From assembly GCF_028372415.1 (NCBI RefSeq), contig NC_092879.1, forward strand, positions 65,053,651 to 65,117,650: a stretch of 64,000 nt of DNA, given 5' to 3'. The DNA comes from Notamacropus eugenii (taxonomy: Eukaryota; Chordata; Mammalia; Diprotodontia; Macropodidae). Below are positions 11,160 to 22,335 of this stretch, one piece after another. The position numbers were made by a program, and so were the translations under genes. How positions within the stretch are numbered: the first letter of the stretch is position 1; the number at the start of each line of letters is the position of its first letter. The notes under the pieces were generated by a model, which had not been told where the DNA came from, did not search any database, and worked only from the letters and a program-made list of their open reading frames with translations.

Positions 11160-11162
11160 CTG
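11142..11162. repeat. CTG trinucleotide tract, 7 units with one TTG
   Basis: Five CTG units, one TTG and one CTG. The counterpart at 44980-45018 is a pure run of 13 CTG units. Confidence 0.85.
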
Positions 11163-12600
11163 CAAAATGAATAGATTAAAAAATACCTCCTGACCCCTGG
11201 AAATGTGAGGCTCTCCAAAGCTGGAGGTTACTATACGTTCCTCCATCAAAAACACCATGTTACAAGTTCAATTCATGAAGAGTAAGAAACTACATTAAGT
11301 TGGAACTTGCTTACTCCGTACGTGTCTAGTTTTATCGTCATTTTGAACGTGTAGGATACGTCCGCATGACCTTAAGATCTTAACGTTTGGGGGTGAGGAT
11401 CAATGAGCCAAGGGTGCTTACCTGACTGGAGAATGTCATGCTTCTAAGAGTCTGGAAGCCAAGTCTTGTTTTTGAAAATCTTTGTAGAGGTGCCAAGATT
11501 TTCCCTCAGAATATCTGGAATGAGCAGTAAACAACCTTGAGTTCCAACTTGAAAACCTTTGTAGAGGGACTGAGATTTTTACTCAACAGTCTAGAAAGAG
11601 CAGTAAACTACCTTGAGTTCCAACGTGAAAATCTTTGTAGAGGGACTGAGATTTTATTTTAACTCAGAATATCTAGAATGACCAGTACAAAACCTTGAGC
11701 CTCTACTTTCAGTTAGGTCGGGACTCTTGGGTTATCACTCACTTTCCCAGGGGAGGGAAGTTGATACCCTCCCTCTTAGACTTGTTGGCCCAGATTTAGG
11801 CTTTCCACGGAGCTCTGGCCCTCTATTTATACGCACAGTAGGGGTGACACACCCATTGACCCAACAATGCTTGACATCTCAACAACTGCTCACAGTAGAG
11901 GCATTTTTACCAAATATGGTTGTACTCTCCTACTTGGAATAAAAAGGCTAAATTGCCTTTTTTAACCAAAATTAGTGCTACTGGGTTTTGAAAACCAACA
12001 GTGGTGACACTGACTTTTTTTCACCAGAAATGGTAATACCAATTTTAAAATCTGACATGCCTTTAATTTTCTTCATGCATGACACTCTGCAATGGGGTAT
12101 ACTCTTGTCAGTCAATCAATCAAGCTGTACTTTTGATTGCTTAGTGTTTGGAAATACATATTTGCAAGTGAGGGAGCTGTGCTGCCTCCAGCTTTTGCTC
12201 TGCTAGGATAAGGTAATAAGCTGATTTTCTATTGGGAAGGTGATGGCACAAACGCGACTTTTAGAACCAGATGAGTTTTAAGGTGCCTTCTCACTCCAAA
12301 TCTATGAAAATTGTGCCGGTAGTCAGCACAGGTAAGTGGGAAAGTCACGTACACATTTGAAAGGAGAGCATGGAAGACGTGGACTGTGCTGTTCCTATGG
12401 AAATTACGAGCTCAGAAGAACAACAGCTGTGGCTTCCCCACCTTTGGAAGGTGAATGAAAATTGTAAAACCTGAAGGGACAGAAACCAAGGCATGATTAT
12501 GTTACATTCAAATTTACCACTGCTGACAAAAGGATAGTAATAGTAAGGCAATTCAAAACAAGACTTAGACAGATCACCTTTGTTCATGGATGACTACAAT
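11163..12600. other. Unique-type spacer, paired with 45019-46460
   Basis: Moderately AT-rich non-coding sequence, about 97-99% like its partner by eye. Short frames such as one at 12345-12587 (minus) are kept in both copies, but so is the surrounding sequence, so this is not evidence of coding. It contains the 77-base tandem repeat below. Confidence 0.5.
11474..11700. repeat. 77-base tandem repeat, three units
   Basis: Units start at 11474, 11551 and 11627 with 'gaaaatctttgtagagg' and end with 'accttgag'. Single related units lie near 2220, 22270 and 28236, so the triplication seems specific to this block. The copy at 45330-45556 is also a triplet. Confidence 0.8.
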
Positions 12601-13395
12601 GAGTTGCTGTTGGACCCTGGGCTTTGACTCCCTGCTGTGAATCATTACTTTCCTCTTACCTTTTGTGTTGCAGGTTCCTCTGCTGTTTGCCTGATCTGGA
12701 TTTCAGGTCATTCAGACCCCTCTGCTGCTTTCCATATCTGCACTGGAACTGTCCATGGCTGAAAGGCAGTCTGTGTATAGAGTTCTGGGGTGTCTCCTAG
12801 AGGCCATTCTCACCCACATTTCAGCTGTTAGTGATTGAGTTCTGGGCAAATTCTCCCTTTCCATTACCTATTCTTGATCAGGGGCATACTTTGGGAAAAT
12901 TCTGGCCTTCTTCTAACTGGGGTGTTCTCCCATTCTACTTTATCAGGTCTGGTCACTGTTGGTAGATCCAAATGAAGGATTCTGACCCAGCATCCAACAT
13001 TGCCCCCCCTGCTGTGAATGCCTGGCCCATGGATGCAATTTTATGTAAGATTACTGTCGTCTATGCTGGGGTCTCCTTTTCAAGAGCTTCAGGTCCACCT
13101 CCTGCTTTCCCTCTAGACTGAAGGATTGCCTGAGACCATGTCTAATCAGTGGAGATGTTTCTAGGGTTACTTCTAAAGTCCAAGGAACTGGTTCGATGAA
13201 TGCTTGTGCATGGGTTTCCTTCTTACTCTCTTTGACTCATTTTCTCCAGGCAACTGATTAATAGGATTCTGGTTGAGATCCTGTTGTCAGTCAAGACTGA
13301 TGAAGTATGGATGGTCACAAGAACAAATATTTACAGATATGAGGGGGAAAGTTCAGGGCCAACAGACAGGCTGTGGAAAGATTTCTGGGGTGCCT
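12601..13395. repeat. Macrosatellite, incomplete monomer
   Basis: Starts with the monomer's 'ctggatttcaggtcatt' block (near 12698). Near identity with 46461-46668 ends at about 12813, a likely recombination border. The rest is diverged monomer sequence without genes. Confidence 0.65.
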
Positions 13396-13931
13396 CCCTA
13401 GAGCCTGCAGTACAGGATACAAATGCTGAACTTTGCAGTTGAAACCTCTGTAACCTGCCATTACATTATCTTTCCAGCCTAAAGCACCACTATTTTCCTT
13501 CAGGGCTTCTGCCTTACTGGGCAGTTCTTTGTAAGTCCTGTCACCCTTTGCCCACCCTTTAGGTTTGACCAATATGGTCTGAAAGCTTCCTTCTTCCTTC
13601 AAGGCTTGCATTGACCCAGACAAGCATTTCTGACAGAGGTGATACAACTTGCATGATACCTTTCAGATTTTTTCCCCAACTTTCAATTCCTACACAGAAT
13701 TCTGACTCAGTTAGACTCTCTCCATCCAATAATCAGCTCCTCTTGCTCATGGTCTCTGAGTCCTTTGCCTGAAACTCAGCTTAGATCCCATCCAAAGAAA
13801 CTCTGAAGATTCTGAACCAACTTTCTGGTTTTTCTCAGTGGGATCTGGTAGGCCTTAGCAAAAAAAACTTTGAAAGTTTTTGGATAAACCTCCTACAGAA
13901 AGGTTTGTTTTCTTAAAATCATTATATGTCA
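13396..13931. other. Conserved spacer upstream of the gene 2 SINE
   Basis: Near-identical to 49171-49720 apart from a small length difference near 13504. Non-coding. Confidence 0.6.
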
Positions 13932-14127
13932 TCTGAGGGAGCATAGTGTGGAGGACACAACTGTGGACTGGGGGAGTCAGGGGACCTTGGATTGAATTGA
14001 GCCTCCCCTAGTAGCTGTGTCACCCTGGGCAAGGCCTTTAACCTCTCTGTCTCCATTTCCTCCTCTGTTGAGTTTAATGGAGTGTGATGTCCCTTCCCAG
14101 CTCCAAACCTGTGATCCTGTGACTGGG
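13932..14127 (+). mobile_element. MAR1/MIR-type CORE-SINE upstream of gene 2
   Basis: Same element and position as the gene 1 SINE, with 'agctgtgtcaccctgggcaa' and 'tgatcctgtgac' landmarks. Confidence 0.7.
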
Positions 14128-14906
14128 ATGCTTTTTCCATGGACATTGTGGGGTTTCCCTCCCTTGCAAAGCACACCCTTGAGTCATGTCTTTTTTTTCC
14201 TCTCTTTTCTTTCAGCAATTAGGATGAAAAACTTCCCCTGAAATTTAAAAGCCACTTATAAAGACTGCAGAGAGGAATCAAGAGATAGATGCTAAGCCAT
14301 GGCCAGGCTAACAGCTTGCCCAGCAGCCGCCCTCCCCTGGGGTCCTTTGTGGTTCCCAGCAACCTTTTTGCTGTTCCAAAGGTTCCCACCCCTCCAGTTC
14401 TTTGGCACGTTCTCAGCATCCCAGAGGGGTGTGATGAGTTAGTTACTAGGTCTGAGCCCTGTGGCTCTCCCTGGAAGGATCCCCTTCCTCCCCTCCCCCA
14501 CCCTGTGTTCCCCTCTGCCTCTCCATTGGCCCTTCTCTGTCACCCCAGTCTGGCCCAGGTCTTTGGCTACCCAGTGCTGAATGCTGTCCAGACTCCCTCC
14601 TTGTTGGTTTGGCCACCTAATTGCCTGGATAGATTGCTTGCGAGATGTTCTTCTCGCTCTCCAAGGACCCAGGAGTCCCTATCACCACAGACCCACTTCC
14701 ACTATGGCTCTGACTCCAGGGACCTCTGTCGAGATGCTTATGCAATCAATGGGGTGTTCCATTTGAACCCCTCCCCCCCACAATGCTCATTCCCTCTCTC
14801 TGTTGGGTTCTGTTGCTGGGGTGAGCTGTGGCTTTCCCTCTCTCTGTCTCCAGGCAGTTCCGTGTTGACCCAGGTCCTCCTCCCTTACAGCTGGCAGCCA
14901 CGGGAC
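14128..14906 (+). promoter_or_regulatory. Gene 2 5' flank and putative promoter
   Basis: TATAAAG at 14257-14263 and inverted CCAAT at 14525-14529. Up to about 14560 it is closest to gene 7. After that it shares gene 1-specific bases ('gatagattgcttgcgaga', 'atgcaatcaatggggtg'), so a conversion border lies here. The frame is open upstream of the ATG back to 14289, but the other copies do not support that extension. Confidence 0.45.
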
Positions 14907-15962
14907 ATGGAAGAACAAAAAACCAGGGAGGCCTTGGGGCATATGGCCCAGGCCACCCAATACAAGTGCATTGGACTGTTGAGATGGAAGCCCAACTACG
15001 GGAAGGCTGCGAGCGAGTATGAGCAGGCCGCCTTAGCCTTCCTCAGGGCCAAGAGGCTGGAGGAGGCTGCAGAAGCCTTCCTCAAGGAAGCTGAGTCCCA
15101 CGAGAGAAACAGAGCGCCCCTGTGTGCCGCAATGGCCTATGAGCAAGCTGGCCTGTACCTGAGCAAGTCCAACCACCTGGAGAATGCCGCCCAGGCCGTG
15201 AAGCAGGCTGTCTCCTGGTACCTGGAGTGTGGAGAAGCAGACACCGCAGCCTGGACCTTGAGGCGCTTCAGACAGCTGCTGGAGAGCCACATTCCGCACC
15301 AGGTGGTGTGTCTCTACCAGCAGGCATCCCAGCTATTTGAGGGGGAGAACTGCTTCTCGCTGGCCCTGGAATTCACTGGCCGAGCCTCCAAGGTGCTAGT
15401 GAGGCACAAGCGCTACAGGGACGCTGCGTTCTCCCTCGGCCAGGAGCAACACTTGTATATGGAGGTAGAGAGCTCCTCCATGTGCCACCAGACAGCCCTG
15501 GCACAATGTCTAGCCTATCTGTGTGACCTGGATTTCCCTGCTGCCTGCAAGTGCCTGGAACAGAGCTGTATATGCTTCCCCAGTTTTCAAAGCAGCAGCG
15601 AATATGTGGCGATGGTAACTTTGCTGAATTACTATTTAGATGAGGACCAAGACAGAGTGGATGAGGTTTGCAGGTCTACTGTCTTCAAACATCTTGACAA
15701 GGAGTATGGGGAGATGACCGTGATTCTCAAGGTACCTGACCTCGAGAACCTGAGGACCAGGATTTTGCCACCTCCATCTAAATGTATGCCCAGCTCTGAC
15801 AGCCAGAAGAAAACAGCCCCAACAACAAAGAAGGTGGAGAGCGAGGAAAAGAAGTTGGAGATGGTTGAGGAGGACACTAAGGAGGGGGAGGAAAAATTGG
15901 AGGACAAGGAGGAGGAAGACGATTACGTGTTCGGTCTGTCTATGGAAAGTCCCATCTGTTAA
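14907..15962 (+). CDS. Gene 2: intronless gamma-SNAP-like protein, 351 aa (subtype B)
   Basis: Full-length gamma-SNAP-like adaptor with the same start, helical domain (1-282) and acidic tail (283-351) as gene 1. The predicted role is NSF attachment to SNARE complexes. The tail is Glu/Lys/Asp-rich and ends Ser-Pro-Ile-Cys, so it keeps the Ile-Cys end but not the Cys at -4. The protein is a mosaic: residues up to about 91 share gene 1-specific choices (K-P-N-Y-G-K, L-R-A-K-R-L, S-K-S-N-H-L). After that it follows gene 7 (Y-L-E-C-G-E-A-D-T-A-A). The gene 5 fragment is its nearest relative in the 3' half. No stops or frameshifts. Expression is unknown. Confidence 0.9.
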   Translation: MEEQKTREALGHMAQATQYKCIGLLRWKPNYGKAASEYEQAALAFLRAKRLEEAAEAFLKEAESHERNRAPLCAAMAYEQAGLYLSKSNHLENAAQAVKQAVSWYLECGEADTAAWTLRRFRQLLESHIPHQVVCLYQQASQLFEGENCFSLALEFTGRASKVLVRHKRYRDAAFSLGQEQHLYMEVESSSMCHQTALAQCLAYLCDLDFPAACKCLEQSCICFPSFQSSSEYVAMVTLLNYYLDEDQDRVDEVCRSTVFKHLDKEYGEMTVILKVPDLENLRTRILPPPSKCMPSSDSQKKTAPTTKKVESEEKKLEMVEEDTKEGEEKLEDKEEEDDYVFGLSMESPIC

Positions 15963-15983
15963 CTTATCCTTCCTAGAACAACG

Positions 15984-15989
15984 AATAAA
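15984..15989 (+). terminator. Gene 2 poly(A) signal
   Basis: AATAAA 22 bases after the stop codon, followed by ATTAAA and then a TG tract. Confidence 0.65.
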
Positions 15990-16037
15990 TTAAAGCTAAT
16001 GAAATAAGAAAAAAGTTCTGTTATACCTGTCTTTGGG

Positions 16038-16074
16038 GTGTGTGTGTGTGTGTGTGTGCGCGTGTGTGTGTGTG
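16038..16074. repeat. (TG)n tract downstream of gene 2
   Basis: About 37 bases of TG with a short CG interruption, longer than behind gene 1. Confidence 0.85.
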
Positions 16075-16960
16075 TCCTCTGTCCCGACATACCTATTTTC
16101 ACCCTCCTTATTTCAAACGTGCATGCAACCCCTGGGGATCCTCCCCCTTCCCAATGACCCCTCTGTTCCCTCCTCTCAGAGTAGATTCATTCCATGCATG
16201 GTGAAATATTTTCTCTTTACTGACTGGTAATTACTGTCAGTAATGGGATCCAGTGGAAAACAATCAAATAGGTTAGTCTCAGCTTTCCCACTCTTCACCC
16301 TCTCCTTTCCCAATGATCATCACCGACATACTTCTCACATTAATAGACATTTTGACTGCTGAAACTCCTCAGGATGAGATTATAGAACACCTAAAACTTC
16401 TGAGACATTGTATATGCCTCCCCCATGGTTAACATTCTAAGACACATTGCCCAGACCTTGAAAACTGCAAATGACTTAGCCATTTCCCTGGAAAGTGGAA
16501 GTGAACTTCATTCAATCAGCTTGAGCTTGAGGCTCAGGTGTAGGATAAGGAACAGGATCAGTTGTCAACCTGGAGGGGACTTGAGCAGGTCCACCCAGTG
16601 TAATCCCCTCATTTTACATCGGAGCTAGCCCTGGGCCCCAAAGAAGATAACTTACTCAGCAACCCGCTGGGGACAGGCCAGAGGAAACAGGCACAGGCAG
16701 GATGGGCCTTCTGGGTCTTTCAGTTCCAAACACAATGAAGAAGTGAACTCAAGTTGGTCAGGAAATGGGACCAGAGAAGAGAGAAAGACAAGTGACCAGG
16801 GAGGCATGGAACACCACTGACATGGTAATGCAAGCTTTCCCTAACCTCTCCCAGAAGGGACAGAAGTGCCTTTTACAGCAGGATTCCATAGCAGCTTTCA
16901 GATCCATCCCTGTCCTGCTTTTCTCCCTGTGCACATTTTCTTTTTCAAAATCATTCAACA
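16075..16960. other. Conserved 3' flank of gene 2
   Basis: Same flank family as 6189-7080, about 8% different from its partner after gene 7 by eye. Non-coding. Confidence 0.6.
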
Positions 16961-18100
16961 GTATTTAAATTACCAAAAATTAATTGGAGCCAGATTGAGG
17001 AGGGTCCAACAGAACAACCACCTAAATTTCTTGACACATCTGAAATTCCCAAGGGAGTTTGGAAAGAAGGTAGAACTTGAAGCTTCACTTAGGAAACACA
17101 TGCTAATAATCAGAAATATCCCAAAGTGGAATGAATCGTCTCAAGACAAAATGGATCCCCAGGCCGAGGAACTTGGGCAGCAAAGACCAGCTGAATTCTT
17201 GCTGGTTTCCTGCAAGGGAGGTCCTTGTCCAGGAGTTGGACTGAAATGGCCTCGGAATGCCCCTGCACCTGTCTAATTCTGTTTCACTTGGAGCCCATTA
17301 GACATGCAGACTGTTTGCAAAACTGGGAGAGAAGTCATGGAACTCCCCTGGACATCTCTAGAGTGTTCCCTGCATGACACGATATGACTATATGTATAGC
17401 CCCTAAAATAAAATTGCCTCCAGGATTGTGTTGGCTCTCATGTTAATGTGAATCAGGGAAAAACCTTTTCTATTCCTTCCCAAAAGAACACTGAAAGTAG
17501 AACAAGTTCCCATCAATATGACCGCCTCTCCAGCAATACACAAATGCTGATTCCTTCCATGGAGGGGTGGTCCTCTTAAGCTTGCTTTGAGTATCCTGGA
17601 CCCCTCTGGCAGCTTGGTGAAGACTCAGAACACTTTCAGAAAAATATCCTTCAATGCAAAACATATATAGGCTTACAAGGGGGACTAATTATGTTGAAAT
17701 AAAGATGTATTTTCTTTTTCTCCAGCATATGTAATGGATGTCCTGAAATGCATCAGAATGATGCTGCCCTAGGAAAGAGTGTTGCAAGGTAAATGAGGTC
17801 ATAAAGACAGATTTCCTTAGTGCTGCTTTCACGTTCACTTCCAGTCACAGATGTTATTATGGTGTGGATGTGCATGCCCCTGTAGAACGCCCACCAGAAG
17901 CATTCTTATCCATCGTCCCTTCTGCCCCCTCTCTCCACCCCTGCCAGGGTCTACCAGTCCTTTAAAGACCTATGAGTCCATGTCACTGTGCACCAGAGTA
18001 CTGATTTTCACAGCAGTGGAAATCCACCTCTGCTCTCCCTTCTACTGACCAAAAAGGAACACCACAATCATGAATTAGTTTACTGAGAGCAGCATACTAA
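16961..18100. other. Unrecognised spacer, paired with 52761-53900
   Basis: Starts at an acceptor-like 'ctttttcaaaatcattcaacag'-type stretch. A plus-strand frame from 16866 to 17276 (136 codons) is open here and at 52660-53070 with several amino acid changes, but no family is recognised. From about 17400 the two copies differ by only about 1%, against 6% before it. Confidence 0.4.
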
Positions 18101-19442
18101 GCCTTCAAGGTGAGTGTTTCTTGGATAGTGCTTTTTTTGTCTTTTTCTCCTTTGGATCTGTGATGTCACTGATGTGGAGAACTCTCAGGATGAAAACTTA
18201 CTCCACAGATGAACCTCACTTCACAGGACTTCGGGAGGTTCTTGGTGAGAGACTTGGCTGTTCCAGGTGGGACTTCCCAACCAGAGCTGAAGTCACTTTT
18301 CTGATTGCCAGCCTGACCCCTCTATCAACCACCCCATGTTCCTATTGTCTTTTCTTAGAGCATGTATTTGAAAGAAAACAAAATACACCATCTATGCCAA
18401 AATGACCCTTTTGCCCTCAGTTGCACTTGACTCATTTTAAGATGGTGACCTAGGAGAACAAAGCACAAAGTCGAAAACGGTGATGTTTTATTACGGGGAT
18501 GAAACTGGATCTCGAGAAAACCTGTTCTCCGTGTTGAATTATGTCACTGTTTCCCAATTTTGTCTCTCTTTTCATGATTTAATGGGGACAAGATGCATGG
18601 GCTGCTAATTTCAATGGATCTGCTGGAAACTTGTCATTCGATATACCATTCCATGGAACGTAGAATTCCATGGCAAAGAAACTCCAGGCTTTACAGCTAT
18701 GCCAAGAAAGCTGAAAGTTTAAAAGGAAGTCACTGCAAATGGCGGGATGTAATTAATATTGTTAGAAAGTGGAGTAAGATAAGTAGCAAACAAAATGTGA
18801 AGGAAACTCCCGGCAGCAGGCAAAAGGAGCGCCACTAGTGATAGAGCAGAAAGTGTTCAGTTCCCTTCTCTAGGAGTAAGGCTAGAGATGACTTTCTAAT
18901 GCCTAAGGCAGACCTATTCCTTTGTCTGCAGGAAAATCATCCATGGCTTCAGTCAGGAAGCAGAAGCTTCCTTCAGTCAGGTAAATCACTAAGCAGGAAG
19001 ATAAAAGTTCACTTTCCATGAGACCTCTTCTGAATCTCCCGTTCCCTCAATACTCATTCCTAGATAGACCAGTGGAGTGCCCAATTTGGAGGAGGCAGAA
19101 CACTGCTGCAGAAACCCAGACTAAGTTTCCAATACATCTTTGCTGTCTTGGTCCAAAACATCATGGATTCAACTGGATTAAACGAGTGCAAGGAGCTTCT
19201 CAATTCAAATCATCTCCTATCTCTAGGTCTATACCAACTGCCCCCAGGCCCAAAAGTGCTTTCCTGTTCCTCCTTCACTTCTCAGCATTCCCGGGTTCTC
19301 TCAGGATCATTTCAAGCATCCCCTTCTATACAGGGCCTTGGCCAGTTTCCTGGCCACTAGGACCTCTCCTTCCAAAGGAACCTCCCATCTACTTTGTATG
19401 TGTCTTGCATGTTGCTCTACGTGGACATATTGGCTTTAGCTA
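18101..19442. other. Unrecognised spacer, paired with 53901-55244
   Basis: Non-coding. The part near 18130-18330 faintly resembles an old SINE but too weakly to call. The part 18871-19442 is over 99% like 54675-55244 and recurs at 32931-33509. Confidence 0.45.
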
Positions 19443-19670
19443 GCAGACACAGTAGATAGGGAGCCAGCCCTGGGATCAAGAAGATTGGAGTTCAGGTTCT
19501 GTCTCAGATAATGCAGAGCTCTGTGACCCTAGTCAGATCATTGTTTAAAAACTGCCTCAAGTTCACCATCTGCAAACTGGAGATAATGAATATACCTCCC
19601 AGGGTTGTGGTGAGGACCAGCTGAGGTGGTAGAATAAGCGCCTGCTCTCTTTCCCTTACACAACAGATAG
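19443..19670 (+). mobile_element. MAR1-type CORE-SINE
   Basis: Contains the CORE segment 'tggagataatgaat...cccagggttgt.gtgagga' after a 'ctctgtgaccctagtcag' segment. Equivalent copies lie at 33510-33735 and 55245-55475, followed by minisatellite except at the middle one. Confidence 0.75.
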
Positions 19671-19698
19671 CCAGGTGGCATGGGGGGTATGGAGCCTT

Positions 19699-19975
19699 GT
19701 TCCCATCAGTCCTTGTGTCCCCATGTATCTGTCCATGTACTCCCATCAGTCTGCGTGTCTGCCATCAGTCTCTCCATGTTTCCCCACCTGTGCTTGTGTC
19801 CTCATCTGTCCATGTCTCCCCATCTGTTTGTGTGTGCCCATATGCCTGTGTCTCTCTCTGTCCTTGTATTCCCACCTCTCTGTCTTTGTGTCCCCATTTG
19901 TCCGAGTCTCCCCATCTATGTGTGCCCATTTGTTAGTGTCCCCATCTGTCCGTGTCTCCCCATCTGTCCTTCACT
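19699..19975. repeat. Pyrimidine-rich minisatellite array
   Basis: Same TGTCCCCATCTGT-type units as at 2752-3540, about 0.28 kb, immediately after a SINE. Confidence 0.85.
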
Positions 19976-21510
19976 AGACACTTTTGAAAGACCTCCTGCT
20001 GTGGTTGTTGCTCCCTTGGTTGGTTCCTGTACTGTTCCTTGGAGGGCACTGAGGTCCGTTGCTTGTGTTCCTTTCAGCATGTCTGTGGTCCCTCTCTAGG
20101 CCGAGGGATAAGGCCAGGGTCCCTGCATTTAAAATCTCTCTGGGCCTATTTCTTTTAAGTAATTTGTTATCAGATTGAGGGTTTTTTTTTTTTTTGCACA
20201 TTCTTCTCCTCTTTCCCTGATGAGTTCATTTGGGGGATTGTGGCCTAGTTCCTGGGGTCCCTCTTGATAAAGGGGCTGTTTCCTCTTTAGTACCTGTTCA
20301 GGGATCATTTTAGTGGCTTGCTACTGGCACCTCAGTTGGGATCCTACGCTGTGAATCATTCCATAGACCTTAGATTTATTTGTGCAGACTCCTCTTCTGT
20401 GTCCTGGGTCTTGATTTCAGACCATTGTAGGTACTCTGGTCATTTCTGTGTATACACTGGAACGATCTTGGGTCAATCGACATTCTGTAGATAGATTTCT
20501 GTAGTGTCTGCTAAAACCCATCCTCAGTCCCCCACTGTGAGTGATGGATTTCTGCGTGGATACTGGCTGACTCTTCCCTTTTCTTCAGCAGGGGGGCATT
20601 TTTCAGGTATTTTGGCAGTGTTCGGGCTGCATTTTTGCTCCACTTCCCGCTTTCCCTGTAGACTGAAGGATGGCCTTGGGATCAAGTGTCATAAGTGGAG
20701 ACATCTCTAGGATCATTGGTAAGGTCCAAGTAGCTGGCACACTGACTTCCTCTGCATGGACTCTCTTGTTGTGCTTTCTGACAGTCTTTTGCACTGAGCA
20801 GTTGATTTTGGTGATTCTGGTTGAGATCCCATTATCGGTCATGACTGAGGAAATGTTGAAGGTCCCAAGAACTTCTTTTGACAGATTTGAGGGGATCTGT
20901 TCTGTGGGCCTCTGAAGGGCCCCCTGCTGTGCGTGTGGACTAAATGTTTTGGGTTTTGCTTCAGAATCCTCAGGAGATTTTCCCAGTAACTACCATGTCC
21001 TTGGATCAATGGTTGTAGTGTTCCCTTAAAGGAGCCCTTTGGAGGACCTGCTGCTTTGTCAGCTGGCACCTCAGGTACTTCCTGTGTTCCCCTTGCTCAG
21101 CATTTAGGGACATTGCTGCTGCTCACTTCAGCAAATCATTCCTCTGTATTCCACCTGTAGGCCCAGAGGTAGCATCAGTGTCCCTCCATCTATCACTCCG
21201 GGCTCCTTTTGTGTTAACCCATTTGTTCCCGGGTTGGGTTTGTTTTGGACCATTCTTCTCCTTGTTGCTGAGGAGCTCATTTGCGGAATTCTGGCCAAGT
21301 ACTGGGGTCCCTCTTGGACCAGGGGCTTTCTTCTCTCCAGTCAGCGCTCATGGATCACTACAGTGGTTTGCTGGTCGAACTTGGGTTGGGACCCCCTGCT
21401 GTGAATGTTGAAATCCCTCTTAGCCTTTTGGGTTGCAAATTCCTCTTCTCTTTCGCCTGAGTCTGGATTTCAGGCCATTCAGGCCCCTCTGCTGCTTCCC
21501 ATGTCTGCAG
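19976..21510. repeat. Macrosatellite monomers
   Basis: 'atttcag' landmarks near 20410 and 21464. Resembles 55736-56782 with about 8% difference. Contains a T12 run near 20180. No gene is seen. The exon-like 83-base interval 21474-21556 straddles its right edge. Confidence 0.7.
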
Positions 21511-21556
21511 TGGAACTGTACAGGGCCTTCAGAAAGAGGAGCAGGGCAGGCTCCAG
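21474..21556 (+). other. 83-base exon-like segment, second copy
   Basis: Pyrimidine-rich tract plus CAG before it and CAG|GTGAGT (21557-21562) after it, as at 9065-9147. Confidence 0.3.
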
Positions 21557-22335
21557 GTGAGTCTGGAACCCACCAAGGCCAATGGTGACTTTTCCATCTC
21601 CATCCTGCCTAGCACTAGTGTCCCCAGGACACAGAACTTCCTGGAGATGGCTGTAGCTATCCATCCTGGGCAGAGATTCCCCCAGTGGCAGAATCCAGGA
21701 CATGCTTGTGAGCATCACTGAGTAGACCAGTGTCATTCACCCCTAGGGGATGTAAGAAAGCCTCTGAAGGCTGGGTTTGAGGGCAGCACGAGGAAGAAGA
21801 AAGCCAGTCTCTCCTGCTTATGCCAGACTCAGCTCAGCAAATGAAGAAGGACCTGTATTACCATCATGCTAGTCATCTATGTTTCTGGTACATCCCTGTA
21901 TATTCAGGTCATGATGTAAAAGGACGCGAGGTGCCATGGCCCCAAGATTTCACAAAGCTAGTTCTGGGGGGGGAGGACACAGGAGTAGTAACCAGAGCTT
22001 TCCTTAGATTATTTATTGTGAAATTCTTCTGAGTTCGCATCCCTAGCTTTACTTCTTTAGAAACCATTCCTGATGAAATTCAGCACTCTCACTTCCAAAG
22101 AAATGCTTAATGTGAATGAGCCGCGTGACAAACATCCAGTCTGCTAGGCATGAGAATTTGTAGCTGCACTGGCTTGGGGATGGGTCTGAATTTGGTTTTC
22201 CAATCTTTGCCCAAGGATTGACGGGTACATATATGTCAGTAAACTGTGACATGCTCTGTGTTCACAATCTTTGTAGAGGGACTGAGATTTTCACTCAGAA
22301 AGTTTGGAAGGAGTAGTAAAGAACCTAGATGGGGA
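21511..22335. repeat. 'W' block copy
   Basis: Follows 9111-10000 up to about 22070, then the shorter version seen at 2035. Non-coding. Confidence 0.6.

Noticed and set aside
14289-14906. 206-codon upstream extension of gene 2
   Set aside because: The region is the 5' flank. Other copies have stops or shifts in it, and human gamma-SNAP starts at the internal ATG chosen here.
18130-18330. Old SINE in reverse orientation
   Set aside because: Only a loose likeness to marsupial SINE 3' phrases; too weak to annotate.
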